Positions 10,890 to 20,576 of a stretch of 64,000 nt of DNA are shown here, in pieces. The notes below the pieces were generated by a model, which saw only the letters and a program-made list of their open reading frames with translations, made no database searches and was not told the origin of the DNA. This stretch comes from JAVVEG01 sp041689205 (GTDB lineage Bacteria > Pseudomonadota > Gammaproteobacteria > Pseudomonadales > Pseudohongiellaceae), in NCBI GenBank assembly GCA_041689205.1, contig JBDNGQ010000211.1, positions 28,170 through 92,169 of the forward strand, read 5' to 3'. The position numbers and the translations under genes are program-made. Position 1 is the stretch's first letter. Every line of letters starts with the position of its first letter.

Positions 10890-11683
10890 TGCCCTTGTTC
10901 CTGATCGTGTTTCTGCTCCTTATTACACCGGCATATGCACAATTAGCGACACCAGATACTGCAGGAATAAGCTATAGCCATCTGCATCTGAATGTGTCTG
11001 ATGTTGAACAGCATACCCGGTTGTGGGAACAGTATTTTGGCGGTCAACGGGTAAGCAAGGGCAGCCTGCAAGCTATCAAGTTTCCGAATATGCTGGTGCT
11101 GCTGACTGCGCAGAAACCAACAGGTGGATCGCAGGAATCAGTGCTCCACCACCTCGGTTTTAAAGTCCGTAATATCGAAACTTTTCTTGAACATTGGCGC
11201 GTCAGTGGTCTGCCTGCAGGGAATGTCTTCACCGGCGCCGAAGGCCAGCGCAATGTCTATGTGACCATGCCCGATGATGTCTATGTAGAACTGCAGGAAG
11301 ATCAGGCGCTGGCCACCGAAATCAGCGGCTACCATATCCATTACTTTACCCCGCAGTATCAGCAGTTGCTTGACTGGTACACCGAAGTATTCTCATTGGA
11401 GACCAGGCCACGGGGCAGCATTGCCAGCACCACCAATGTGCCAGGCATGAATCTGAGTTTTGGAAATGCTGACAGTGAACGTCTGCCCACGCGCGGTCGT
11501 GCCATTGATCATATTGGTTTTGAACTGGTCGATCTGGAGAGCTTTTGCAAACAACTGGAAGCAAAGGGTATTAAATTTGATGTCCCTTACCGGGAAATTC
11601 CGAGTCTCGGATTGAAAGTGGCATTTTTCACCGACCCCTCAGGAGTCTATATTGAACTGACTGAAGGACTGGTAGATTTTTAA
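10889..11683 (+). CDS. Exported VOC (glyoxalase/dioxygenase fold) protein
   Basis: The product has 264 residues. After a short signal peptide (residues 1-18, ending AYAQ) come two vicinal-oxygen-chelate modules. The first begins SYSHLHLNVSDVEQHTRLW, and the second begins GYHIHYFTPQYQQLLDWYTEVF and ends FTDPSGVYIELTEG. Candidate metal ligands are the His and Glu residues at module edges (HLHLN, YVELQE, HIHYF, IDHIGFE, YIELTE). VOC enzymes include glyoxalases, extradiol dioxygenases and resistance proteins, and the reaction here cannot be named. It is coupled to the bicupin gene, so a shared periplasmic substrate is plausible. Confidence 0.75.
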   Translation: MPLFLIVFLLLITPAYAQLATPDTAGISYSHLHLNVSDVEQHTRLWEQYFGGQRVSKGSLQAIKFPNMLVLLTAQKPTGGSQESVLHHLGFKVRNIETFLEHWRVSGLPAGNVFTGAEGQRNVYVTMPDDVYVELQEDQALATEISGYHIHYFTPQYQQLLDWYTEVFSLETRPRGSIASTTNVPGMNLSFGNADSERLPTRGRAIDHIGFELVDLESFCKQLEAKGIKFDVPYREIPSLGLKVAFFTDPSGVYIELTEGLVDF

Positions 11684-11764
11684 AACTTAAGTTTAACCGC
11701 GTCTTTATCGCACTAAGCCCTCACCGACCCATCAGTGTAAATATAACATCCAACTGAGACCCCG

Positions 11765-12838
11765 CTATGCGCGTCGCAACAGAAACGCACCCAGCAGCAG
11801 CGACAAAATAATCGGCAAAAGCACTGCCGCCAGCGGACTCAAACCATAGAACAAACTTGTTGGTCCCGCCATGCGTTGCACAATGGTGAAAGCCAGACCA
11901 ATAGCAATTGCGACGAATACCCGCGAACCCATAGTCGCTTCGCGCAAAGGCCCGAACACAAAAGATATTGCCAGTATAACCAGACTCGCGGTGGCCAATG
12001 GCTGCAGAAGTTTTTTCCAGAATGCCAAAAAATAGCTGCTGCTTTCCAGTCCTTCAGAATCAAAATATTGTGCAAAACGATACAGTCCGGATATCGATTG
12101 ACGTTCAGGCCGCACCAGCAACACACTCAGCAATTCCGGTGACAGATCGACACGCCACTCGTAACGTTCATGGTGAGCGATGGCAATTTCATCGATACCA
12201 AATAATGTTTCCTGAACATTTTCCAGCAGCCAGTAACTGCCAGTGGCATCCTGCAGATACTCACCGTGTTCAGCGAAACTGCTGCTGGTAATGCGACGGT
12301 CCTCATTGAGCCTATAGCGTGTGATTCCGAACAACTCACGTCCGCCTGGCATCACCGCATTGACATGGGCAAACTCGTTACCAATCTTGTGCCAGTCGCC
12401 GTGCTCGGTATTAATAGCTTCCCCACCGCTTTGTACCAGCGCCCGATTACTTTGGGCCTTCTGTTCAAGCTGTGGTGCTATCCATTCCCCCAGTACCAGA
12501 CTCAATACCATCACCAGCAGGGTTGGCTTCATCACTGCCCAGGCTATACGTGTCGTGCTGATCCCCGCGGACAGAATCACCACCAACTCGTTACTGGATG
12601 CCAGTATCCCCAGACCAATCAAAGCGCCCCCGAGCGCCACATAAGGGAGCAATTCATAGATACTGGTAGGCGTTGTCATCAATACAAATGACAAGGCGTC
12701 GCCCAGTGCATAGTAGGTGCTGATTTCACCCAGTTCTTCGGCGACAGAAAAAATGAAATCGACACTGATTATCAAGCCCATTACCACCAGCATGCTGAGC
12801 AACACAGTCCTCGCAATGTAAATATCAAGCGTGCGCAT
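11765..12838 (-). CDS. lptG: LPS export permease LptG
   Basis: Inner-membrane permease subunit of the LptB2FG transporter that extracts lipopolysaccharide for delivery to the outer membrane. The product has 357 residues. Membrane helices lie at about 12-35, 60-85 and 100-118, and three more lie in the C-terminal 100 residues, with a periplasmic beta-jellyroll domain between. The motif LDIYIARTVLLSMLVVM at the N-terminus and GLAFTIVQRMAGPTSLFYGLSP near the C-terminus are typical of LptG. The start overlaps the end of lptF by 14 bases. Confidence 0.93.
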   Translation of the reverse strand: MRTLDIYIARTVLLSMLVVMGLIISVDFIFSVAEELGEISTYYALGDALSFVLMTTPTSIYELLPYVALGGALIGLGILASSNELVVILSAGISTTRIAWAVMKPTLLVMVLSLVLGEWIAPQLEQKAQSNRALVQSGGEAINTEHGDWHKIGNEFAHVNAVMPGGRELFGITRYRLNEDRRITSSSFAEHGEYLQDATGSYWLLENVQETLFGIDEIAIAHHERYEWRVDLSPELLSVLLVRPERQSISGLYRFAQYFDSEGLESSSYFLAFWKKLLQPLATASLVILAISFVFGPLREATMGSRVFVAIAIGLAFTIVQRMAGPTSLFYGLSPLAAVLLPIILSLLLGAFLLRRA

Positions 12839-13937
12839 GTCGCTTCCCTGCTAGTAGCTTATAAATTCTTGCGCCATATATCAGAATAAAACCGCCGCTC
12901 AGAAACAGCAGATGTACCCACCACAGCCCGATAACGGGCGGGATCAGACCGTCCTCAACCCAGGTCATGGCCAGTTGCAGCAGTATGTAATAAACCGCGT
13001 AAATAACAGCCGCCGGGATCAGTTTGCCAAAGCGACCCTGGCGAGGATCAACTTTACTCATCGGCACGGCAATTACCGTTAATATCGGAATCAGCAGAAT
13101 TACCGATATCCGCCACTGCCACTCTGCAATGGCGCCGGTTTCATCGGAACGCCACAACTCACTGCTGGGAAGCGCTTTCTCCTTAACAACCGGGGCGATA
13201 TTGGGCTGTTCTGGCAACAGCAAAGACTGCTCCTGAAAACGGGTAATCTGATAATCTGCCTTGCCTGGACTGCCATCATAAAAATAGCCATTCTCCAACA
13301 GCATGAAGCGACGGCCGGAACTCTCGTCTATAACCGGGCGGGCATTCTCCGAGACGATTATGCGCAGATCTGCACTGCCGGTAGCACGGGTTCCTCGAAG
13401 GGCGACAAAGGTATTATTCAGCTGCCTGCCCGCGTCGGTAGCACGGATGGATTCGGCGTAGGTAATACGCTGTCCGCGCCCAAATTCTTGAAATTGTCCC
13501 GCCACAATCAGATCCAGTTCGGTCAACTCGTCCTGGCTTAGTATCAACTGCTCCGTCTTCTGTAAACCCCAGGGTCCAAGTTGAATACTGAACACACCTG
13601 CAACGCCCGCAATTGCAATGGAGCATACCAGGGTCATCAGCAATAATTTCCTGCGACTAAAACCACAGGCGCTCAGCACGGTCATTTCGTTTTCTGCATA
13701 CATACGGCCGTAGGCCAGCAGAATTGCAAGGAAAAACGCAAAAGGCAGTATCACCAGCATGAAATCCGGCAGCCGGTAAATAACCAGCAACAGCAGTATC
13801 TCCGAGGTCAGCTTGCCAGCCACCGCATCGCCAAGGTATTGCAGAAAGCGACTGGTCAATGCGACAAACAGCAGCACCAGGGTAACTGCCGCAGTTACCT
13901 GAAAAATTTGTCGGCTTAGATAGCGAAAGATGATCAT
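12825..13937 (-). CDS. lptF: LPS export permease LptF
   Basis: Partner permease of LptG in the lipopolysaccharide transporter. The product has 370 residues and the same helix-jellyroll-helix layout. IIFRYLSRQIFQVTAAV at the start and YGRMYAENEMTVLSACGFSRRKL near residue 95 (coupling helix that contacts LptB) are diagnostic. The order lptF-lptG, divergent from pepA, matches the usual gammaproteobacterial locus. It lies three bases after a thioesterase gene, so the three are probably one transcript. Confidence 0.94.
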   Translation of the reverse strand: MIIFRYLSRQIFQVTAAVTLVLLFVALTSRFLQYLGDAVAGKLTSEILLLLVIYRLPDFMLVILPFAFFLAILLAYGRMYAENEMTVLSACGFSRRKLLLMTLVCSIAIAGVAGVFSIQLGPWGLQKTEQLILSQDELTELDLIVAGQFQEFGRGQRITYAESIRATDAGRQLNNTFVALRGTRATGSADLRIIVSENARPVIDESSGRRFMLLENGYFYDGSPGKADYQITRFQEQSLLLPEQPNIAPVVKEKALPSSELWRSDETGAIAEWQWRISVILLIPILTVIAVPMSKVDPRQGRFGKLIPAAVIYAVYYILLQLAMTWVEDGLIPPVIGLWWVHLLFLSGGFILIYGARIYKLLAGKRHAHA

Positions 13938-13940
13938 GCG

Positions 13941-14372
13941 TCAGTCTTCCTGGCCGAGCAGGATTCTGAATGCGGTGGGAATCGGTGCGATGGTGTGTTT
14001 ATCGAAATCAAAGAAGACTACCCCAACCTTGGCATTGCAGACCACGCGCTCCAAAGCTGCATTGGTGATCTGAAAACTGATGTCACACCCATAACGGTTG
14101 AATTTTCCAACCCCGACTTCGATGATCAGGACGTCTCTGGCAAAGGATTCAGTGCGATAATCAATCGCCATATCAGTGACGACCATGCCGAGACCGAATA
14201 TGTTTGATTCAACAAATCCAAGACTGGCCAGGAACTGTAAACGCGCCTCATGCAGAATATGCACCATGGCAACACTGTTGAGGTGTTTGGCATAGTCCAG
14301 ATCGCTGTAACGCACCGGGTATTCCATCGAAAAAACAAACTCTTCCGGCATGCTGATTTTAATGCGGGGCAT
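13941..14372 (-). CDS. Acyl-CoA thioesterase, 4HBT hotdog family
   Basis: A small hotdog-fold protein of 143 residues. YPVRYSDLDYAKHLNSVAM matches the 4-hydroxybenzoyl-CoA thioesterase signature, with the catalytic Asp in the YSDLDY motif. It probably hydrolyses an acyl-CoA, with unknown chain. The start at 14372 was chosen because GGAG lies five bases upstream; an ATG at 14405 would add 11 residues. It is first in the operon with lptF and lptG and divergent from pepA. Its link to lipopolysaccharide export is positional only. Confidence 0.8.
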   Translation of the reverse strand: MPRIKISMPEEFVFSMEYPVRYSDLDYAKHLNSVAMVHILHEARLQFLASLGFVESNIFGLGMVVTDMAIDYRTESFARDVLIIEVGVGKFNRYGCDISFQITNAALERVVCNAKVGVVFFDFDKHTIAPIPTAFRILLGQED

Positions 14373-14524
14373 AAAAACTCCGTGGGCGATCTTCGCCGGA
14401 CACATTACATCAGTTTATGGCAGGATCATTCAGGCGCCCAATTTTAATCATGCTGGCTGCATAAGTACACGTTTGCCTGAATTAATAGCTACATCCAGGT
14501 GACCGGCCTGACAGTGGTTCGACC

Positions 14525-14540
14525 CAGGCGCTTGCGCCTG
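14525..14540. repeat. Palindrome in the pepA upstream region
   Basis: CAGGCGC-TT-GCGCCTG, a 7-bp perfect inverted repeat 90 bases before the pepA start in the divergent intergenic region. It could be an operator or a hairpin in the pepA leader. No regulator can be named. Confidence 0.35.
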
Positions 14541-14629
14541 TTGCTTAACTCACTGAATATCTTTAGGATTGTGGTCTTCTTTATTGATTCACAACTCATT
14601 CACCCAATCTGCCCGAGACTGAAAAGAAC

Positions 14630-16123
14630 ATGATGAAATATTCACTGCTAACGACGAATGCGCTCAAAAAATCTACCGACTGCCTGGTTATCGGTGTCTG
14701 GATGAAAGGCAAACTGACTGCTCAGGCCAGTGAACTGGATGCACTGTGCAACAAATCTATAAGCTCAGTGGTACGTGCTGGCGATATCGCGGGAAAAGTC
14801 GGCGATACCCTGTTCATCCACGCATTAGGCGGAATTGCCGCGAACCGGGTATTACTGGTCGGTTGTGGTGAAGAAAAGAAATTCGATGCGAAAGCCTGGC
14901 GCAAAGTAATAAAAGCAGCGATACAGGCTTTGAAAAAATCCGGCAGTAAAGACGCGCTGGTTACGCTGCCTGAGCTGGCCATCACCGACCGCGACACCGC
15001 CTGGGCCGTCACTCAGGCCGTCATTGAGCTCGAAACAGCGACTTATCAGTACGATCACACCAAGAGTAAAAAAGCCGAAGCGTTGACCCTGAAATCAGTC
15101 GCTTTTACTGCACCTGAGAAAGCGGCCCGTAAAGTGATCGATGAAGCCATCCGGGTCGGAGAGGGCATTGCCAAAGGTATCAACGTCGCCAGAGAACTGG
15201 GTAATCTGCCAGCAAATATCTGCACCCCCACTTATCTGGCGGAGCAGGCAGTGCAATTGGGCAGCCGACACAAGTCACTTAAAGTACAGGCCCTTAATGA
15301 GAAACAGATGCTTAAACTGGGCATGGGTTCGCTGCTCTCCGTCGGCCACGGCTCATTGCAGGAATCGCGTCTGATCGTTATCGAATACAAAGGCAGCAGT
15401 AAGGCTGGCAGCAAGCCTTATGTCCTGGTCGGCAAAGGAATTACCTTTGATACCGGCGGCATCAGTCTTAAACCTGGTGCAGGCATGGATGAAATGAAAT
15501 TTGATATGTGTGGTGCAGCCAGTGTTATTGGCACCATGAATGCCGTGGTGGAACTGCAATTGCCGATCAATATCGTTGCCGTCATTGCGGCCGCAGAAAA
15601 TATGCCCAGTGACCGCGCGACCAAACCCGGCGACGTGGTTACCAGCATGTCCGGCCAGACTATTGAAATTCTAAATACCGATGCTGAAGGACGTCTGGTG
15701 CTGTGCGATGCACTGACCTATGTGGAGCGCTTCCATCCGAAAACAGTTATTGATATCGCTACCCTTACCGGCGCTGCCGTAGCAACATTCGGTGACTATA
15801 CCAGCGCGCTGCTGAGTAACCATGATCCATTGGCACAGGAACTGATTGAAATTGGCAGCCATATGCTGGATCACGCCTGGCAGTTGCCACTGGCCGATGA
15901 GTATCAATCCCTGTTGGACAGTAACTTTGCTGATATTGCTAATATTGGTGGACCAAGAGCAGGAACCATCACTGCCGCTTGTTTCCTGTCACGCTTTACT
16001 AAAAAGTACCATTGGGCGCATCTTGATATCGCGGGTACAGCATGGTTGTCCGGTGCTCAAAAAGGGGCGACTGGCCGTCCGGTTTCCTTATTGGTGGAAT
16101 ATCTGCGCCGTCAAAAGGCCTGA
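14630..16123 (+). CDS. pepA: Leucyl aminopeptidase
   Basis: Cytosolic M17 aminopeptidase with two catalytic metal ions that removes N-terminal residues from peptides. The product has 497 residues. The family signature NTDAEGRL sits near residue 349. The metal-ligand segments VGKGITFDTGGISLKP and DMCGAASVIGTM precede it, and IDIATLTGAAV follows. In some bacteria PepA also binds DNA in recombination and gene regulation. The position divergent from lptFG is conserved in Gammaproteobacteria. The ATG follows AAAAGAAC, a weak ribosome binding site. The usual downstream holC is absent. Confidence 0.96.
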   Translation: MMKYSLLTTNALKKSTDCLVIGVWMKGKLTAQASELDALCNKSISSVVRAGDIAGKVGDTLFIHALGGIAANRVLLVGCGEEKKFDAKAWRKVIKAAIQALKKSGSKDALVTLPELAITDRDTAWAVTQAVIELETATYQYDHTKSKKAEALTLKSVAFTAPEKAARKVIDEAIRVGEGIAKGINVARELGNLPANICTPTYLAEQAVQLGSRHKSLKVQALNEKQMLKLGMGSLLSVGHGSLQESRLIVIEYKGSSKAGSKPYVLVGKGITFDTGGISLKPGAGMDEMKFDMCGAASVIGTMNAVVELQLPINIVAVIAAAENMPSDRATKPGDVVTSMSGQTIEILNTDAEGRLVLCDALTYVERFHPKTVIDIATLTGAAVATFGDYTSALLSNHDPLAQELIEIGSHMLDHAWQLPLADEYQSLLDSNFADIANIGGPRAGTITAACFLSRFTKKYHWAHLDIAGTAWLSGAQKGATGRPVSLLVEYLRRQKA

Positions 16124-16139
16124 GACAGAGTGCAGCGCG

Positions 16140-16160
16140 AGGGAGGCTGACCGCCTCCCT
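16140..16160 (+). terminator. Hairpin between pepA and valS
   Basis: AGGGAGGC and GCCTCCCT form an 8-bp GC-rich stem with a five-base loop, 17 bases after the pepA stop. There is no T-tract, so it may slow or partly end transcription before valS. Confidence 0.4.
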
Positions 16161-16281
16161 GCGTTGTCCGCATTGTAAAGCCGGCAGAAACCGGTTCCTG
16201 GTTTCCTCGCGAGTGTCCTATAATTCAGCCTTCGCGCACTACACACTCACTCACATACCTCCAAGATAGTTGCAAGCACTT

Positions 16282-19101
16282 ATGGAAAAGACCTACCAGC
16301 CACAGCAGATTGAAAGTCATTGGTACAAAACCTGGGAAGACAACGGCTGCTTCACACCGCAGGGCGACAATGGCGCCTACTCGATTGTGATTCCTCCGCC
16401 CAATGTCACCGGTCGACTTCATATGGGGCATGGCCTCCAGAATGCGATCATGGACGCCCTCATCCGCTATCACCGCATGCTCGGCCAGAAAACTCTCTGG
16501 CAGGTTGGCACCGACCATGCCGGTATTGCCACTCAAATGGTAGTAGAGCGCCAACTGGAGAAAGCAGGCACCAACCGCAAGGCGCTGGGACGCGAGAAAT
16601 TCGTCGCCAAAGTCTGGGAGTGGAAGCAGGAGTCCGGTGACATAATCACCCAGCAGATTCGTCGTCTGGGCTCTTCGATTGACTGGTCGCGTGAACGCTT
16701 CACCATGGATGAAGGCCTCTCGGCCACCGTGGAAAAAGTGTTTATTCAGCTCTATGACGAAGGTCTGATCTATCGAGGCAACCGCCTCGTGAACTGGGAT
16801 CCCAGGCTGCATACTGCCGTGTCCGATCTAGAAGTTATTGCTGACGAGGAAGATGGCTTTTTCTGGTATTTCAACTACCCGCTGGCAGACGGCACCCTTA
16901 CTGCCTCGGGTGACACCTTCATCACGATCGCAACCACCAGGCCGGAAACCCTGCTGGGTGATACGGCGGTTGCCGTTAACCCTGAGGATGAACGCTTTAA
17001 ATCCCTGATCGGCAAATGGATTGACCTGCCCCTGTGTAATCGCCGCATTCAGATTATTGCTGATGACTATGTTGATCCTGAGTTTGGAACCGGCTGCGTA
17101 AAGATCACCCCGGCACACGATTTCAACGACTACGAAATTGGCAAGCGTCACAACCTGGAGATGATCAACATCTTCACGATTGATGCGGCCATCAATGAAA
17201 ATGCTCCAGCGGCCTTTCGTGGCATGGATCGCTTTGATGCCCGTAAAAAGGTGATTGCTGATATCGATGCGGCTGGTCTGCTGGCGAAAGTAGAAAACCA
17301 TAAATTAAAAGTACCACGTGGCGACCGCACCGGCGTGGTGATAGAACCCTACCTGACTAATCAATGGTATGTGGCAGTAAAATCGCTGGCCGAACCCGCG
17401 ATAAAAGCCGTTGAGAATGGTGACATCGAATTTGTTCCAAAAAACTGGGAGAACACCTATTTCGCGTGGATGCGCGATATTCAGGACTGGTGTATCAGCA
17501 GACAGCTATGGTGGGGACATCGTATCCCCGCCTGGTATGACGCTGAAGGAAACCTCTATGTTGGCCACAGTGAAGCCGCAGTGCGCGAAAAGTACCAGCT
17601 TGCTGATGAACTCATCTTAAATCAGGATGAAGATGTACTGGATACGTGGTTCTCCTCAGCGCTGTGGACTTTTTCCACGCTGGGCTGGCCGGATGATCCT
17701 GAAACTTTAAAAACCTTCCACCCAACCAATGTGCTGGTTACCGGCTTCGATATTATTTTCTTCTGGGTCGCCAGAATGATCATGATGACCTTGAAGTTCA
17801 CTGGTGAAATTCCCTTCAAACAGGTTTATATCCACGGCCTGGTACGTGATGAAAACGGCCAGAAGATGTCAAAGTCCAAAGGTAATATTCTTGACCCCAT
17901 TGACCTGATTGACGGCATTGGGCTGGAGGATCTGGTACGCAAGCGCACCGAGGGTCTGATGCAGCCTCAGCTTGAAAAGAAGATTGAAAAAATTACCCGT
18001 GACTCCTTCCCCGATGGCATCACCGGCTATGGTACCGATGCACTGCGCTATACCTTTTATTCACTGGCCTCAACCGGACGTGATATTAAATTTGATATCA
18101 GCCGCATGGAAGGTTTCCGTAACTTCTGCAACAAAATCTGGAACGCATCCCGCTATGTGATGATGAATACCGAAGAGAAAGGCGTCAGCTTCAGCACCGA
18201 GCAGCAACAGACAATGCTGGCGCATGATGATTTCAGTCTTGCTGACCGCTGGATTCTCTCGCGTCTTCAAAACACCATAACGCTGGTGCATGAGCATATG
18301 GCCAGCTACCGTTTCGACCTGTTGTCGCAGGTGATTTACGATTTCATCTGGAATGAATACTGTGACTGGTATGTTGAACTGTCCAAGCCCGTGCTGTGGG
18401 ATGCCGAAGCGCAACCGGAGAAGGCTCAGACCACGCGCCTGACTCTGCTGAGCGTGCTGGAACAAAGCCTGCGCCTGACGCACCCCTTGATGCCCTATAT
18501 TACGGAGGAGATCTGGCAAAAGGTGGCTCCTCTGCTTGCTAACAAAGGCCAATCTATCATGCTGCAGGCTTATCCGCAGGCTCAGGCAGCGCTTATCGAT
18601 CCGGTTGCCGAAGCCGATATAGAATGGGTAAAAGGCGTGATCGAAGGCATCCGTAATATTCGCGGCGAAATGGATATAGCACCGGGTCGCACATTCCCGG
18701 TATATCTGCGTAAAGGCGCTGATAAAGATGCCAGCGAGGATCAACGACGCCTGCAGGAGAACTATGCCTACCTGCTGAAACTGGCGAAATTGTCGTCGGT
18801 CAGTTGGCTGTCCGATTCACAGGAGGCTCCGGTCTGCGCGACGCAATTGTACAAAGACATGGAAATTCTGGTGCCATTGGCTGACCTCATCGATAAGCAG
18901 GCGGAGATAAGCCGCCTGGAAAAAGAGATTGCCCGGCTCGATAAAGGTTTACGGGCGATTGTCGGAAAATTGAGCAATGCACGCTTTGTAGATAATGCCC
19001 CTGCAGACATAGTAGCAACGGAACGGGAACGACAGACTGCTGCCGAAAGTGCTATTGCAGCGCTGCAGGAGAAGCTGGAGAAAATCCAGGCACTGAAATA
19101 A
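16282..19101 (+). CDS. valS: Valyl-tRNA synthetase
   Basis: Class I aminoacyl-tRNA synthetase that charges tRNA-Val. The product has 939 residues. The HIGH motif appears as PNVTGRLHMGHG near residue 47 and KMSKSKGNI near residue 528. An editing domain lies between them, and the last 65 residues form the family coiled coil (LADLIDKQAEISRLEKEIARL). The ATG at 16282 matches the conserved family start MEKTYQPQQIE; a TTG four codons upstream is in frame but less likely. No strong ribosome binding site is visible. It follows pepA directly, where holC normally intervenes. Confidence 0.96.
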   Translation: MEKTYQPQQIESHWYKTWEDNGCFTPQGDNGAYSIVIPPPNVTGRLHMGHGLQNAIMDALIRYHRMLGQKTLWQVGTDHAGIATQMVVERQLEKAGTNRKALGREKFVAKVWEWKQESGDIITQQIRRLGSSIDWSRERFTMDEGLSATVEKVFIQLYDEGLIYRGNRLVNWDPRLHTAVSDLEVIADEEDGFFWYFNYPLADGTLTASGDTFITIATTRPETLLGDTAVAVNPEDERFKSLIGKWIDLPLCNRRIQIIADDYVDPEFGTGCVKITPAHDFNDYEIGKRHNLEMINIFTIDAAINENAPAAFRGMDRFDARKKVIADIDAAGLLAKVENHKLKVPRGDRTGVVIEPYLTNQWYVAVKSLAEPAIKAVENGDIEFVPKNWENTYFAWMRDIQDWCISRQLWWGHRIPAWYDAEGNLYVGHSEAAVREKYQLADELILNQDEDVLDTWFSSALWTFSTLGWPDDPETLKTFHPTNVLVTGFDIIFFWVARMIMMTLKFTGEIPFKQVYIHGLVRDENGQKMSKSKGNILDPIDLIDGIGLEDLVRKRTEGLMQPQLEKKIEKITRDSFPDGITGYGTDALRYTFYSLASTGRDIKFDISRMEGFRNFCNKIWNASRYVMMNTEEKGVSFSTEQQQTMLAHDDFSLADRWILSRLQNTITLVHEHMASYRFDLLSQVIYDFIWNEYCDWYVELSKPVLWDAEAQPEKAQTTRLTLLSVLEQSLRLTHPLMPYITEEIWQKVAPLLANKGQSIMLQAYPQAQAALIDPVAEADIEWVKGVIEGIRNIRGEMDIAPGRTFPVYLRKGADKDASEDQRRLQENYAYLLKLAKLSSVSWLSDSQEAPVCATQLYKDMEILVPLADLIDKQAEISRLEKEIARLDKGLRAIVGKLSNARFVDNAPADIVATERERQTAAESAIAALQEKLEKIQALK

Positions 19102-19197
19102 TTTTTGTACCCATACAAGCGCGGATGCGGACTGGCCTTATTCGGGCACCAATGGATTTTTGTCAGAAAGGCGAGCCCGCGCTCAGAGATTCAAACG

Positions 19198-20550
19198 ATG
19201 AAAAAAGCTCTGTTTATCATAGTGATTCTGCTTGGCTCCGGGTTTGGGATTATCGGACTCCTCGGACTTTCACCGGCCTATATAATCAGCGCTCCTGGCG
19301 TGGCCAGCGGCATGGGCGCGAAAATTCTCTGCAGTGCCCGCTATGTCAGTGGCTTTTCAGAACAACAGGCCTTCGATGATCTACTGCAGTATTCACCGGT
19401 GCTTGAGTATCTTTCTATCGAATACAGTCCGGCTGAGCAGTCCGTTACTACATCATTGTTTGGTTTGAGTTCAGCAACCGCAATTTATCTACCAGGCATC
19501 GGCTGCGCTAATCGATATCCTGGCTTTGATCAACGCAGCACGCTGCAGACACGTGCACTGCCGGTATTCAGCAGTCAATGGCCACATGGCAATCGTGTGG
19601 AAACTATCAACGCACAAATGCAGCAACTGATTGAGCAATTGCTGGAACAGGATAACAGGGAAGGTTTGAACACCCGCGCTTTGCTGGTTGCACACAAGGG
19701 TCAGCTAGTTGCTGAAGCCTATGGTCAGAATGCTGGCCCGGAAACCCCCTTGCTGGGCTGGTCCATGGCCAAGAGTCTGACTTCGGTGATGATCGGCAAT
19801 CTGGAACTTCGCGGCCTGCTCGATGCGCAGGACGCGCCTGGGTTTCCTGAGTGGGCCAATGATGATCGCTCGGCTATCCGCATTAATCATCTGCTGACCA
19901 TGACTGACGGTCTGGAATTTTCTGAGCAATACGATCCTGGTGATGATGCGACAGCCATGCTCTTTACGGAACCTTCAGCGTCAGCTTATGTCCTTGAAAA
20001 GCCCCAGACACATGAAAGCGGCAGTTATTTTAACTACAGTTCTGGAACCGCCAATTTATTAAGCAGACTGTATTTCGAGCGCAGTGGCGGAACAGCGCAA
20101 AGTAACTATGATGATTTCATCAACCACATCGCAGTGCCGCTAAGCTTTCAGCACAGTATTTTTGAAACCGATGCCTCCGGGGTTTTTGTCGGCAGCTCTT
20201 ATCTGTATGCATCAGCACGGGACTGGGCAAGGCTTGGGCAGATGATGCTCAACGAAGGCGTGCTCAACGGTCAGCGTATTGTCAGTGCAGATTGGGTGGC
20301 ACGCTCAACCCGGCCAAACACTTCACAAAACGAAACGGCTTATGGTTTTCAATGGTGGCTTAACCGCGGTGACGAACAACTGCGCTGGCCGGATCTGCCC
20401 GAAGAAAGTTATGCAGCACAGGGCAACCGGCAACAGAATATGATGATAATTCCATCAGCTGATCTGGTTATTGTGCGGCTGGGATGGACCTCAGGGGGCT
20501 ATCCGCTGAATGAGCGCTTTGCACGGATTGTTGCGGCTGCGGCCGAGTGA
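19198..20550 (+). CDS. Exported serine hydrolase, beta-lactamase class C fold
   Basis: The product has 450 residues. An N-terminal hydrophobic stretch (about residues 4-24) is a membrane anchor or signal peptide. The beta-lactamase-related domain begins near residue 150 (ALLVAHKGQLVAEAYG). The nucleophile motif SxxK is SMAKS, and the second motif is YSSGTANLL. HINHLLTMTDGLEF-like spacing (RINHLLTMTDGLEF) is typical of this family, which includes esterases, amide hydrolases and DD-peptidase relatives. The substrate is not predictable and true beta-lactamase activity is unlikely. The in-frame start at 19105 lies only three bases after valS. I prefer 19198, which puts the hydrophobic segment at the N-terminus. 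Confidence 0.82.
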   Translation: MKKALFIIVILLGSGFGIIGLLGLSPAYIISAPGVASGMGAKILCSARYVSGFSEQQAFDDLLQYSPVLEYLSIEYSPAEQSVTTSLFGLSSATAIYLPGIGCANRYPGFDQRSTLQTRALPVFSSQWPHGNRVETINAQMQQLIEQLLEQDNREGLNTRALLVAHKGQLVAEAYGQNAGPETPLLGWSMAKSLTSVMIGNLELRGLLDAQDAPGFPEWANDDRSAIRINHLLTMTDGLEFSEQYDPGDDATAMLFTEPSASAYVLEKPQTHESGSYFNYSSGTANLLSRLYFERSGGTAQSNYDDFINHIAVPLSFQHSIFETDASGVFVGSSYLYASARDWARLGQMMLNEGVLNGQRIVSADWVARSTRPNTSQNETAYGFQWWLNRGDEQLRWPDLPEESYAAQGNRQQNMMIIPSADLVIVRLGWTSGGYPLNERFARIVAAAAE

Positions 20551-20576
20551 GTTGTGCAAAGCTTTACGCCGGTCCC

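Noticed and set aside
19105..19197. Extended N-terminus of the serine hydrolase
   Set aside because: The extension is polar with no domain; the start at 19198 begins directly at the hydrophobic signal segment.
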